Of a DNA stretch of 64,000 nt, positions 1-11,296 are shown one piece after another. The notes under the pieces were generated by a model. That model was given only the letters and a program-made list of their open reading frames with translations, was not told where the DNA came from and ran no database searches. The translations under genes and the position numbers were made by a program. How positions within the stretch are numbered: position 1 is the stretch's first letter; each line of letters opens with the position of its first letter. Origin of the DNA: Parascedosporium putredinis (Eukaryota > Ascomycota > Sordariomycetes > Microascales > Microascaceae); assembly GCA_949357655.1 (NCBI GenBank), contig CASHTG010000012.1:310001-374000 (forward strand), in the 5' to 3' direction.

Positions 1-1870
1 CGGATTTATACACATGACTGGTATTTTCGGAGGTCCCGGGGATGGCTGGCCTGCAACCGTGCGTTCTCGAGGAGATGGGCTGCCCAGGACCGGGATCAAT
101 CACCCATCTTGACACATTCGCAATCGCGAATGTTGCGAATGTCGCGATGGAATGTTTAGGACCAGGCCCCCGCATCTACAAACCGCCCACTCTGCCCCAC
201 TCCGCACGCGGGACAAGGCATCAACCTGGGACAGACAATCAATTTCAGCCGCCTAGCAAGTACTGGGGTTGTTTGGCGGGGGAGGGGCGTCAGCATAATC
301 ACACTCTCCGCGCGGATTCTTGTAACAAGATAAAAATTATCGCAAGGAGGTCCTCGAAAAGGGCTGTAGCCTTATGTGTTCTCTAGAGGAGGGAGAACCC
401 CCATATCATAAGTGCATGGTTACGTCAATTAGCGAATAAAAGATCGCAAGGATTGTCCGAAAGAAGGCTGAAGGAAGAAGAGGAACAACTAGCTAGGGGC
501 AGGGGAGAAAGAAGCCAAGAAAGTAAGGAAATTCCGAAGATCAGTCGCAGGAACACATGAAGCTTCGCCGCGTCCCGCCCACAGACCACTAGTAAAAGAA
601 GGATGTGTTTGGGGAAACGGGATTCGCCAGGGTTTGCCAGGTTTCGCGCGAGCGCGCGCGAAAGAGAGGGCGAGATCAATGGGTCTGCGACAAACACTTT
701 TTATCGAGTCGGCGAGACCGTCTGCGGGCTGGATGGACTCCTCCTTGGCGACGAAGGGATCGAAAAGGGCTCGCTTTGCGGAAGAGGTAGGATTCCTGTC
801 TAAGAGGGGCGGTGACGACGGAGGACAAAGGCAGGCAGGGTGGCTCATTGGTGTTTAGGAAAAAGGTCGTTAGCAAAAAGAGCGAAGCGAACCCAACAAT
901 AGGCGCATCGAAACGGATCAGTTTTTGCCTAGTGTGCTCGTCAAAAATGGCGCTTCCTCTCCTCTTCCAAACCATCGAGGTAGGGACTGTGGATGCTTCG
1001 GAGCGAACAAGTTCACCAAGCTTTGTCTATGCGGGGCATGGTTGCAGAATCGTGCATATTCCATGGGGCCGTTTCAACCCCATTTTCGGGATCGGGGGAC
1101 GGGGGCCGTCTTATCCTTCCCCGCTAGTTAGCCCTCGATCCTTCAACTGAAGCCTCCCCAAAAATGGAAAAGGAACCACAAGAAACTAAAGAAATGGAAC
1201 AGAGGCGGGGTTTTTCCTGTTAGGCCCAACGGTCCAGGAAAACAACAAAAGATTGGTAAGAGGGGGAAAAGGTTCGGGTCGAGCGAGTCTGAGCGGGCGC
1301 ACGGCTCTGCGTCTTTTGGCCCTAACAAGCTCCAAGCCGCGCTTACGATGCACGTCACATCTCGTCCTTTTCCCCTCTCTGACTTTTATCCCCTTCTTTT
1401 TTTTTCTTGGTTCAGTCTGCGCTCGGTGGTGCCATGGGGGTCAAAGAAGGGGCGGGTGGGGAGAGAGCCGCGATGAGAACAAGCCGGGGAAGACGATGCC
1501 ATGGGAGTCGAAGAAGGGGCGGGGAGAGAGCTGTGAGGGAACAAGCCGGGGAAGAGGAAGCAAAGCAAAAGGGGACGATGCAGGGGAACGCAAGATCAAA
1601 TGAACTGCGTGTAGATACAGATTGCAGTCGATAATAAAACCTCTGCACAACGCATCCTCGGGGCGTTTCCCTCTCTCCCCTCCTCCTCCCCTTTCCCATC
1701 ACGACCTAGTGCAAAGCTCACTCCCACCCCAGTCCTCCTCGCTACAAACTCTCCGGCCCGGGTTATTTTCCCCCTCGTCCCGTTATTCCCCCCTTCCCAC
1801 TCCCTCGCCCCCTCAGCTTCTCCCAGCGCAGCAACCTTGTACAAGAACCACCTTTTCTTCTTTTAGCACA
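1..1870. other. Gene-free 5' flank of the hydrolase
   Basis: I see no supportable gene. The stretch holds a small inverted repeat (atcgcga at 123-129 and tcgcgat at 142-148), GA-rich blocks, and an imperfect tandem duplication at 1430-1555. The last 200 bases before the ATG at 1871 are CT-rich, as fungal promoters and 5' leaders often are. Open frames here are short and low in complexity. Confidence 0.6.
1430..1555. repeat. Imperfect tandem duplication, unit about 60-65 bp
   Basis: Copy 1 (about 1430-1493) and copy 2 (about 1497-1555) share the order tgccatggg, then gtc, aagaaggggcggg, agagagc, and gaacaagccggggaaga. They differ by a few substitutions and small gaps. The pair lies about 320 bp upstream of the hydrolase start codon. 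Confidence 0.8.
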
Positions 1871-2840
1871 ATGAGCGGTCTCCGGTACGACGCCGAGTTC
1901 GCGTCCTTCATGGCCGCCGTGCCTGCCGGGCCGGAGAAGCCCGACTTCCAAAACGTCCACGAGCTGCGCGACTGGACCGACAAGCTGCTACACCTCATCT
2001 TCCGCATGGCCCCGACCCCGCCCACCGTCGAGACCTTGGAATTCAAAGTGCCCTCAACGCACGACGGTGCCGACATCACCGTTGTCCGCTTCGCCGAAGC
2101 CGACGTCCTTTTCCGCGCGGAGCCCCAGGCCGCCATCATCTACTTCCACGGCGGCGGTATGGTCGCGTCTTCGGTCGAGACCTTTGGCCCCTCCGTCGCC
2201 CGCCACGCCAGCGCGAGCGGCGTCGTCTTCTTCGCCGTTGACTACCGCCTCGCCCCCGAGTACCCCGCCCCCGCTGGCGTTGAGGACGGTTATGCGGCAC
2301 TCAAGTACGTGAGCGAGAACGCCCTCGAGTTTCACATCGACCCGGCCCGCATTGCTGTCATGGGCGACTCTGGTGGCGGTTGCATCGCAGCAGGAGTGGC
2401 GCTTATGGCGCGAGACCGAGCCCTAAGCCCGCCGCTCGCCAAGCAGATCCTCATCTACCCCATGCTCGACGACCGTACCAAGCTCGACAAGGATGCAGAC
2501 CTCCACAAATTCCTCACCTGGCAGCTCCGCGACAACGTCATGGCGTGGAACGCGCTGCTCGGCGAAGACAAGGCCGGCAACCCCGACGCCGAGGTCAACA
2601 CCTACGCTGTCCCCGCTAGGAACACCAACCTGAGGGGCTTGCCCCAACCTATCTCGATGTTGGTGGCCTTGACCTTTTCGGGACGAGGACGTGGACTACG
2701 TCGCTCGGTTAGCCAAGGCAGATGTCGAGGTTGAATTTCACTTATGGGCGGGCGTGCCCCATGGCTTCGAGGGTGCCGCTACTACGGCTGTTGTTAAGAG
2801 CGTGTTAGCTGCTCGTACGAAGGCGATGACGAGTTTCTAG
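1871..2840 (+). CDS. alpha/beta hydrolase, HSL/GDXG (Abhydrolase_3) type
   Basis: Predicted soluble carboxylesterase or lipase of the hormone-sensitive-lipase family, about 323 aa, no intron. The oxyanion-hole motif HGGG is near residue 94, followed by VDYRLAPEYPAP. The nucleophile motif GDSGGG is near residue 164. The acid lies in DLFRDED and the catalytic His in VPHGF near the C-terminus, so the full triad is present. I start at ATG 1871 (MSGLRYDAEF); the frame is open further upstream but reads as a CT-rich leader. Two breaks split the C-terminal fifth: one base is missing in the C4 run at 2642-2645 and one in the T4 run at 2675-2678. Adding one base to each restores PTYLDVGGLDLF and the His region to the stop at 2838-2840. 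The substrate is unknown; such enzymes act on short acyl esters. Without the correction the protein would lose the Asp and His. Confidence 0.85.
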
Positions 2841-5296
2841 CCTATCTCGCGCTAGGGAGACATGAAGCGATATCTGTGGCCCGGGCATGGTTACTGAGTC
2901 CCACGTCAGGGCTGACTGATGGAGGAATACCCACTTACACCCGACAATACGTGGACCGGGGAAAATAAAGCCCGTTTATTAATTCCATATGGCGCGGCCA
3001 GCCTGTATACATTTTGTTCTCTATTCCTCAATGATATTCGTGCGATTTGTTTCAAAAGCGTGAACTCGGCAAGACATTCGAGCTGGTGAACATGTCAAAC
3101 CCGTGTGTAAAACAGTCCTCTTGGGTCGAAGACATGTCGAATTACGTGCGGCTGTCGAGTCTGAGCAATATTGCAATAGCTATAGGAGGAAAAACTAGGC
3201 GGCTAGTTTTTTCCCTTTATTAAAAGAATAGCAAGAAAAATTAAATGGCCTTTTACTTGTGTTGAGCGCTATCGCGGGATTTGAATAGGTCCTCCCTTCT
3301 TGTAACAGCCTGCTCGAAATGATAATGACGGAGTGAACGGCGCTGGATCCCGAAATATGACAGCTGGGGGTGTCTGAGTGTCAGAATTCAAATCTGTACA
3401 CGTAGGTTTTCATCTCCATTAGACTAGAGTCAATGCCAATCTTTGATTGACGCGGACTGGTGGCCTAGCTGCTATCCTTGCATACGTAAAGTTTGGCTAG
3501 GAGCTCATCTGCATAGCTTCCAATGCATTCATATTGGCTTCTACCGTCGTGACTGCGCTACACTTACCAAAACCCGAAGAGAGCTGAAGGCGTACCATGT
3601 TCTACTAGGTGTATCCTACATTCGGAAGGAGAGGAAACGCTGACGCGACGCGAATGATAGTATGGGTTATGTCTAAAGTCGCAAGACATGTGGTTTGCCC
3701 GACTCCACCATATGCAAGTAGGGTAAGGACGGGTTGCGCATGTCTCAACCCAAGTAAAATCAAATCGTGCCAAGCGCACACTGGTGTTCCACCTCACATT
3801 TTCAGCCCTGCCTCCACCTGAGAGGTAATTTGGGAGGTTTGAAAATACAAGCAAAACATGAATAGTGAGCACACGAAATTTAACATGCTTAGAGCCTACC
3901 GAGAATGTTCGTTTCCCTTGCGTGGTCTCGACCAAAACTTGATTCCTCAACTCGGAGCTCGCCACTTTTCGTCGAGCAAAAGGGAGAGACTTGAGACGAA
4001 AGCAGGCCGGATGGGGTGGGAAGAAAGGGACGGCAAAACAAAGGAGCCAATAGGGGTTGGTGCCGCACACACCTACCGGCGGATCCGTACGGAGCCTTTC
4101 TCCATCCTGACATCCGGATCTTGAGAGTTTCAGCTTTCCCGTGCCACCGGTGAGTCGACTATTAACCCGCAAATTATTAAACGAAGACATCGATAAAAGT
4201 CTGTATTCACTTCTTCATTGTTGGTCATGAAATCAAGACAATATGTGGCACACGAGTGATGAAAACAGGGGAAAAGAAAGCCCCTCCTAAATCCAAGGGA
4301 TGCGTGTCGACATCTATGGTTCAACCCAAGAGGGAGGGGGAGGGGACGTCGAGGTTCTCTCTCTCCGAGGATCCCGGTGATCACAGCGAACGGTACGTTT
4401 TCCCCGACGAGCCCCAATTGTCGTCACTGGGATCGCTACTGTTTCGTACCCGCGGGTTCGTTTCTTGAGCCAAGCTAGAGGCCGAACGAGTTCGCGTCTC
4501 ACAGAGCAGAGGTGTGGCGATCATTTTATGCGTCGGGTCATTCGTTGGCTGGGGCGCCTACCATTGATTCGGCTGACTGTGGGAGATGGACGGTGCCAGA
4601 TCCTCTTGAGCGATCCTCAACATGGGTGAGACCTCGAGTTCAGATAAAACTAAAACACGATACGGATTCAACCTCATTCTGCCGGTTGCAGAGGCGGGGG
4701 AGGGCAATTTCTGTTTGAAGAAGAGGGCGTGCGATCTAGACCAAGCTTCCAGTTGGGGGAGCGGCAATGTGTGAGGATGGGGGTGGCAACAGGAGGGGGG
4801 AGGGTTTTCCTTGACGGAAGGAGCGAGGAAGAGGGTGTTGAACTAAAGGGACGGAGAAGGAAGCGGTAACATCCGTGAAGAGAAGGTATGACGGAGGCCA
4901 CATCGAAAGACCCGAGGCCGAGGGAAGGAGCAAGGCCAGAGAACAGAGTGTGGGACAAGACAAGGAAATGACATGGAAAGAAGTGCCCACCTGTTACTTC
5001 TTTCTCTCCTTTCAACACTCACCTGAGATTTGCTGCCTTCCTTCTCTCTCTCTCTCCTGCTGGCTCGCCTTCCCATCATGACTTTGAACTAACTCCAACA
5101 TTCCCTTAGCACCTTGACCATTCTACTACCAGCATGCCTTTGTCATGGTGATGTCTGTCGCTTACAGTTCTTCAAGAATCACATTCGTTCCATAATCCAT
5201 TTTTTCTTCTTTTTCTTAACCTGGGCTCTTTCCCACCCGCACGATACCATTCGAATAGCCAACCTCGCATTCATTTTTAGGTCGGGTACCCCAACC
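2841..5296. other. Intergenic, 2.5 kb, no gene supported
   Basis: The first 600 bp are more AT-rich than the window average and carry a short hairpin at 3190-3211. From 4690 to 5290 the sequence becomes purine-rich, then CT-rich, consistent with the leader and promoter of the gene at 5297. A 208-codon open frame on the minus strand (3564-4190) shows no domain, signal peptide or codon bias. Confidence 0.55.
3190..3211. repeat. Perfect 9-bp hairpin followed by T run
   Basis: aaaaactag (3190-3198) pairs perfectly with ctagttttt (3203-3211) around a GCGG loop. With one bulged T the stem extends to ggaaaaactag/ctagttttttcc. It lies 350 bp past the hydrolase stop codon. It could be an RNA 3'-end structure or a small element terminus; the function is unknown. 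Confidence 0.6.
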
Positions 5297-6490
5297 ATGA
5301 CGGCCGCGATGTCGCAGGCATCGCCACGCTTCCTCCTTCTCGTTCTCCTTCTTTCCGTCTCGGCCGTGGCCCAAGATGCTGCCGCTCCGATACGACCAGA
5401 GGTCCCCTGCTATGCCCCCGATGGAGTCACTATGGCCGACGACAGCTACCGGCCCTGCAACAACCTTGGTGTATTGACGGATGCGGGCATGTTCACCAGC
5501 TGCTGTCGACTCAACTCTGTACTGGAGACGAGGAGCTATGCGATGCCAGAGGGCTTTGCGTCCAAGGCAACATAGTACGGAGGGGATTCTGCACAGATTC
5601 GTCCTGGGACGATCCCGCATGTTTAAATTACTGTCTAGATGATGAAGAGGTATGGCCAATCGACGACCGATATACGAATCCACACCAGCCTGTTTACTCG
5701 GGGTATGCTAACATGGACAAAAACAATCGCTTCATAGAATGGCTCTTTCAATGGATCTGCCACCCTCACATCCTGCCCTGACGGAAAATTCTGCTGCGGC
5801 TCGAATGCAGGCGACTGCTGCGGATCTTCTCGTGCCTTCACGATTCCCCTCGCTGCATCTCTCACTCGACCCACAGTGACGGAAACGGTCGAGGCCGTTC
5901 GAATTCAACCGATGACCCCCTTCTATGTCTGGATCGCTATGGGTGCCTCTATACTGTTTGTCATGCTCATCGCCCTTGGGGCAATGCTGTTCCTCCTCCG
6001 CCGTGTCCAGAGGCTCAAGAAGCGCAACGAAGACTTGATGGAGGCGGCAGTTGTCCGGGTTTCCAAGGCGCCGGTGCTCCCGAGGACACCGCACGTCGCA
6101 TCGATGCAAGAATTCCAAGAGTTCAACTCGATATACGCGGAGCTGCTTGCTCAAAGGGAGAAGCAAGAGCAAAAGGATAGGGAAAAGGATAAGCAGAGGG
6201 AGCAGGATATCGAGCGGAGAAGAAAGATGAGCATGAGCATACGATCTGAAACCGACACCATGGTGGGAGAAAGGTACGACACGGGCACGTCGCCAATGCC
6301 AATGATGGGGACCACTGCCTCGAGCATCAGTGAAGAGAGTCTACTTGTGTCTCCCAAAGCACCAAAGAATGGCATGAGCACTCCACCAATCCCTCCGAGG
6401 GAGACCACATTTGAGGGAAAATGTTCTTTTCTTTTCCTCTTTCTCCCTCTCCCACCTCCTCTTTTCTATTCTTCTTCTTCTACTTCTTGA
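5297..6490 (+). CDS. Cys-rich secreted-type single-pass membrane protein
   Basis: About 368 aa in two exons (intron 5650-5737, GT-AG, branch-like gctaac at 5707). Residues 1-24 form a signal peptide (LLLVLLLSVSAVA). An ectodomain with paired cysteines follows: CYAPDG, then SCC, ELC, GLC, GFCTDSSWDDPACLNYC, SCPDGKFCCG and DCC. A transmembrane helix (WIAMGASILFVMLIALGAML) ends in basic RR..RLKKR, and the cytoplasmic tail is charged, Glu/Lys-rich and then Pro/Ser-rich. From memory of fungal genomes, this CY-x-P-G...CC...GLC layout recurs in small fungal membrane proteins of unknown role; no database check was made. Topology suggests type I, tail inside. A one-base loss between LNS and GDEELC (about 5518-5525) breaks exon 1. 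The last 20 residues are Phe/Pro/Ser-rich, and an unseen 3' intron could change the end. Confidence 0.7.
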
Positions 6491-6913
6491 CCCTCATTCT
6501 TCCTCTTTTTACAACAAAATTTTTATTTCCCCTTTCTTCTTTTTGGGAGGGGTTGGGTTTGATACAGCCGGCGAAGACAGGGTCCGGGGTGGGTTGGTTT
6601 TGTGTTTGAGCTCTTGTGCGCATTATATCCTCTGCTTCAGTCACGCGTTTCTGTTTTGAGCGAATGCTTCTTGCTATTTGGCGATGCGGCATACCAATTA
6701 CCATTCTACGCGACACGTGCAGTACGGCCGAGTGGCACAGTTCGAGGAGTGAGGGTTTGTGTACATATATTCCCCTCTTACTAATAAATATTATGATTCA
6801 TGAACGCCTTTTGGGCTTTTTTCTTTGCCGGCAAGACCAGGCAGACTCGTTTACAACGGGTTTGAGGGCATTTATTCCCCTCCGCACGTCTGCGAATTGG
6901 ATAGGCGACGAAT
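6491..6913. other. Convergent intergenic spacer
   Basis: Lies between the stop codons of the converging genes ending at 6490 and 6914. It is T-rich and probably contains the 3' ends of both transcripts. I see no gene. Confidence 0.5.
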
Positions 6914-8246
6914 TTAATTCTTGAAGGCGGTATCTTTCCTCAGGACCCAACGGGCACCCTCGTGGGAAGTTTGGTGATAACCAAGCTGACCCTCGAGGAG
7001 AGCTAGAAGAATGGTTGGCGTGACGCAGTGTCCACCTGCCCTATTCTCAGCATAGAGGGTAAGGCGGTCATACCAGGTACCGAGGCCAAAGGCACACTGG
7101 TGGAGATAGAGCTCGACTGAGGGAGGCTAGGGGAAAGAATGACGGGGGTTAGAACGATGGACTTGTTAAAAAGCTTTCTTCGCCGGGGCGGGGAGGGGAT
7201 CCTGTTACCTTGTTGCTGAGCTGGTAGTTGGTACGGCACCACTTCTCGAGGTAGGTGGAGAGGAACTTGAGGGTGGGGGAATGGCTGCACTGAATCTCAA
7301 TCTCCCTGATATTATGAACATTGATTATGAGGTGGTAAGGGGGCGCTGAAGGAGGTCATCGGGGCGAGGAAGGGTATTGATGTCGGGAAAGTATTCCACG
7401 CTGGCGCGCGGAGCGCTGGTAGAGGGTCCCGCAGTGGGGATAGGCCCAGCCGAGAAGTTCTGGGCAGTAGGAGCGACCTCGACAGCAGCCCAATCGTCTC
7501 CCGCACCGCCGGCGGAATCGAAGATGGGGACTGTGCGGACGGGTTCATCGTCCTGGATGGCGGAGAGCAGGTGAGCCTGGAAGACGGGGGTGTTGGCGAG
7601 GGGATTTGTCACACGGCTGTTGGGCAAGGTGATGATGAAGGCTCCGCGCTCCTTATTCCAGGAGGTTGAAACATTCTCGTCTCGAGAAACCTGTTTGGCA
7701 GCACCGGGGGATCCTTTTGGTCAGCGTGCTGGCTACAAACCCCCGAGGGCTACAAGGAGAGGCTAGGAAAAAAGCAAACTCACCTCGAGAATCAACTTGA
7801 GTCTCGACCCCGCCTCAGTGAGCTTCTCGAGGACGGCCTCGGTCCATGCCTCGTGGCTGGGGTCCTCGAGGAGCTGAGAGAAGGCGTCGCACCAGGCACT
7901 GACGCAGCCGGCAGTGGCGGGGACGAAGTTGGCCTTGTCGGAGTAGTATCCTCCGAGGGCGGCGTGCAAGACGGGCCAGTCTGGATCGAGAGAGGCCTTG
8001 TAGCCGATGATGCCCTCGAGGCGGGCGAGGGAACGGTGGACGGGAGCTTCTTTGTTTTCCCAGCTGTCTCGGAGAGAGACTTTTACCTTGAGCGGACTGG
8101 ATTATTACCAAGAGATGACCCTCCTCGTATTAGCGGATGTAACATTGCGCGCGGACGGGGTCATGATGAGGAGGGGTGAGAGGGGAGGGGCTAGAAAACG
8201 CAGAAACCCAAAGGTCGCATCTTGAAAGCGAGCGCAAAGGCGGTGG

Positions 8247-8282
<36 letters not shown>

Positions 8283-8313
8283 GTATGCTTGACGATGCTA
8301 CTTACAGAGCCAT
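6914..8313 (-). CDS. Conserved-looking protein of unknown function, four exons
   Basis: Not recognised. Exons on the minus strand are 8313-8306, 8096-7784, 7690-7209 and 7126-6914. Every junction is GT-AG and keeps phase, giving about 338 aa. Exon 1 is only 8 nt (ATG plus five bases, donor gtaagt), and intron 1 carries a (GA)14 repeat. The protein starts MALPLKVKVSLRDSWENK. Residues 1-160 look globular and mostly helical. Residues about 185-235 are Ala/Pro/Ser-rich and probably disordered. The C-terminal third (HLIINVHNIREIEIQC to WVLRKDTAFKN) is globular again. No signal peptide or TM segment is visible, so it is probably soluble. Exon 3 has one break at about 7345-7352 where one base is missing; adding it joins RPDD to PPSAPPYHLIINV. 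The perfect phase agreement across four exons is the main evidence that this is a real gene. Confidence 0.7.
8251..8278. repeat. (GA)14 microsatellite
   Basis: Uninterrupted GA dinucleotides inside intron 1 of the minus-strand gene at 6914-8313. On the coding strand it reads CT, so it is a polypyrimidine stretch. Confidence 0.9.
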
Positions 8314-8780
8314 GTTGGTGCCTACGAGATGCTTGCCAAGGAGTGTGTGTGTATGTGCGTGGTGAGCTTCAGATACGAAGTGCGGTTGATGTGATGCTTG
8401 GGATGTTGCTGTGGTTGGTGGCGGGAATAGGAGCCAAGCCGGGGACGGGAGGATGCACCAAACTTTTATCGGTTCAGTTTTTTGCGTTGTCTGTCTAGGA
8501 TTTAAATCCTTTTTCGATTCTACATGGAACGAAGACCACGGAAGAGCTCTGGGAGACCCTCCCGGTCTTCACGGCATTATGAAGGAAATTCGCGGGCGAT
8601 GCGTGATGGGGATCCAAGCAAGAGCTTCCTCCACTCGCCGAGGCGTATTCACACTCTCGCACCACCCCTCTTACATCTTCCGAGGGGTTGAGGAGCTATG
8701 CCTAGTCCGTCCGAACTAAGCGGCGTTTCCCAGGGTCCAGCTCAGCCCCAGCCCAACGCGGGCGGGGGATATTAGGCGAT

Positions 8781-8803
8781 GGGCTGGGCTGGGCTGGGCT
8801 GGG
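8781..8803 (+). repeat. GGGCT tandem repeat with G-quadruplex form
   Basis: Five GGG runs separated by CT only fit the G3-N2-G3-N2-G3-N2-G3 rule for a G-quadruplex. The repeat is followed at once by gggccagccc, and a cagccccagccc block lies 35-40 bp upstream, so a hairpin is also possible. It is about 470 bp upstream of the gene that starts at 8313 on the minus strand. Confidence 0.75.
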
Positions 8804-9867
8804 CCAGCCCATCCCTGAATTTGATCTCAATCAACATTGTTCTAAAAAAGCACAGGGCACGCAAGTCGTCGACAAGGCCATCCACCACCGGCTCTCCTGA
8901 ATGTCATTGCCACACGGCGGCCGAGAGAAGACGAAACGCATGACGCCCTGCAGCCGTCGAAAGTCGACAAACAGGGGTAGGTTGGGTTTGGAGCTATTGC
9001 AAAGTATGTTATGTTGGTGTATGCTGTAGGTATAGCTAGCGAGATGCTACCCTGGCTTTTTAGTTTGGAGCGCGTCATTTAGTCGGAACCCCTAACCTGC
9101 GGTTGACTATTGCAGGGGAATTTATTTAGTCTCGAAGGGCTGAAGGCGGGCGGACCATGGCGGATAGGTTACGCTCGCATACAGCATAGAAAAACAACAA
9201 AAAGAAGAAAGAAAAACGACAAGGAGACGCTAATGCAGCGCGGAAGTGTTCCATGGCTCGAGCGACGAAAATCCCCGCCCTGAGAGATCATTTTGATGAA
9301 AAGGGAACGGTCCAAGTCGGTGCAAGCTCGCCTGCCTGGGCTGCCGCGTCGTCGTGTTCTACATGTGGGTTATAGTGCAGCCTACGAGGAGTGTACAAAG
9401 TCGATGATGATGAATGCTTAGCTCGCTGCCATCACCGCTTCGGATCTGGCGCTAAGGCAAGGGGGAAGGAGAGTGAGAGAGAGAGAGGATACGGAGGGGA
9501 AATGCCAAGCGAGAGCTGGGTTTCCTTGGCCATGTTCTTTTGGCCATCTTTTTTGTGTCCGGATTCAGCGCACGCATATTTACATTGCTTGGTTTTTTGG
9601 TCTTGTTGTTTAAACATTGGCTACCGATTTAGTCTCGCCGCATTCAAAGTCTCTTGAAATTGGGCTCGAGAACACCGCCTCGTACCATTTTCTTCCTCCC
9701 TTTCCGCTTCGCTATTATGCGCTACTTTTGCTAGGCGAGAGTGGGAGCGGTGTGCTTTCAAGGTTGTTGTTCTTTGCTCTCACCTTTTTCCCCCTCTCCC
9801 TTTTTTCGTGACGAGCTCTTGCATCAAGCAGGCAGCTTTAATAGCTCTAGTGGAGGCTCAAGCCCTC

Positions 9868-9913
9868 AAGCTCAGCAAGCAGGGACAAGGAAGCTCAGCA
9901 AGCAGGGACAAGG
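9868..9913 (+). repeat. 23-bp perfect direct tandem duplication
   Basis: Two adjacent identical 23-bp units (9868-9890 and 9891-9913), each starting aagctcagcaagcaggg. No coding context is visible. Confidence 0.85.
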
Positions 9914-11125
9914 GGGTTCAAAGCTCCCACGATCGAGGCCCCCGGGGGTGGGGGAGCGAGTTTCAACGGGAGCGACGGATGGGGGAAGAAGGCGAGAAGA
10001 ACAAGAAGAGGTGCAAGGCAGCCGCATATAGTGGGGAGAGAAGAGCTTCGTGCAGTGGAGCGTGGTAGTGTTGAATGTTGTGTGAGTGTAGATGGAGATG
10101 AACTCAGAGCCGGGGGCGCCAGCGAGATGAGACCGGGTCCTGCGAGATGAGAGATCAACAGCCGGCGTCTGTTTGGAAGCAAAGACCAAACTCCACACTT
10201 TGTACACTTTGCTTTCCACGGGTCCCGAAAGGGCTGGCCTTATTTGCGGGACCCATGGTGCGGTTGACTTTCCTGCTCATTTCTTTTTCCTTCTTCTGCC
10301 TTCTTTTTTTTTGCTTTCCTTTTGCTGGGCCTGAGAGAACCTTACCGTCTCGACCTTTGCTTTGCCCCTGGACCACCCACACCTACCACACACCTACCAC
10401 ACCTCGACTTGCACCCCTTTCTTCGTCCGTCCCCCTCGACAAGCCGCACTCCCTGCATGAAGAGGCGCGTCTCGATGCCCTGTCTGTACTAACGGCCACG
10501 CTACCTTGCTAGCTTGTGGGGGAAGGGGGGCGAGGACGGCGCCTAGTGGAGCGTGCGAGTTAGTCCCCCGCCATCCAATTCCATATCGAGCTCGCCGAGA
10601 GAGGAAGCTCAACCAAATGTCACTTTTTTGTTCTTTTGCGTTTGGCACGCACGGGAAGGAATTGGGTCGATTCGTGTGGAAGCGGAAACGGGACGCACAC
10701 TCACGCATCCCAGGGAGGGGGGTAGGTATCACGGAGAAGCGATGCAGCTTCGCGAACAAGGAGGGGCGCAGAGCTGAATCGGAAAGAGGGGCGGGGGCTT
10801 CTTTAGCCTTTGGAACTACACTGCATCTAGGACTTGAACTTTCCACCCCTGGTTCCTCGATGCGCAGGAAAACCAAGGAAACCTGCAAGTTCGGTTGATG
10901 GAGTGGTTCTCGAGCTCTGGGAAGAGGATAGTGGAACCGAAGGGGGAGGGGCGCTGGCGTGAAGGTGGGGTCCTCGATCATCTCCCTTTTCCTTCTTGCT
11001 GGCTTTTGGACCCCCTCGCCCGTATCCCGAGGAACCTAGCTCGAGAGATCGAGCGGTGGGGCTTGAGAGTAGCTGCCTGCCTGCTTGACTTTGGATTGGG
11101 GGCATTGGAGAGAATGAGGGGAGGG

Positions 11126-11132
11126 GTATAAG
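11126..11132 (+). promoter_or_regulatory. Possible TATA-like element
   Basis: gtataag stands in otherwise GA-rich DNA about 165 bp upstream of the ATG at 11297 and is followed by a CT-rich stretch of the kind seen near fungal transcription starts. Position and motif are the only support. Confidence 0.25.
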
Positions 11133-11296
11133 ATGGGGAACCTGTCCCCTCGAGGAAGAAAGCTAGAAGGAAGCTTGAATCATCATCATCACTTTTCTCA
11201 TCTCTCTTCTCCCATCGTCTTCCAAACAGCATTGCCTCGGTGCCTCTTTAGCCTTCTCCTCTCACTTTGACTACTTTTCTCTCCCCAACACACACA

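Larger units (their letters stand above)
8314..11296. other. Intergenic, 3.0 kb, no gene supported
   Basis: This divergent spacer separates the gene on the minus strand (start 8313) from the one on the plus strand (start 11297). It contains a G-quadruplex-type block (8781-8803) and a 23-bp direct duplication (9868-9913). CT-rich tracts at 9700-9810 and 11150-11290 include the likely leader of the plus-strand gene. A 195-codon frame at 10394-10981 (-) is Pro/Ser/Arg-rich and looks fortuitous. Confidence 0.5.

Noticed and set aside
3564..4190. 208-codon open frame on the minus strand
   Set aside because: No domain, no signal peptide, no codon bias like the real genes, no splice partner; reads as chance.
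10394..10981. 195-codon open frame on the minus strand
   Set aside because: Pro/Ser/Arg-rich low-complexity translation from GA-rich DNA; no recognisable pattern.
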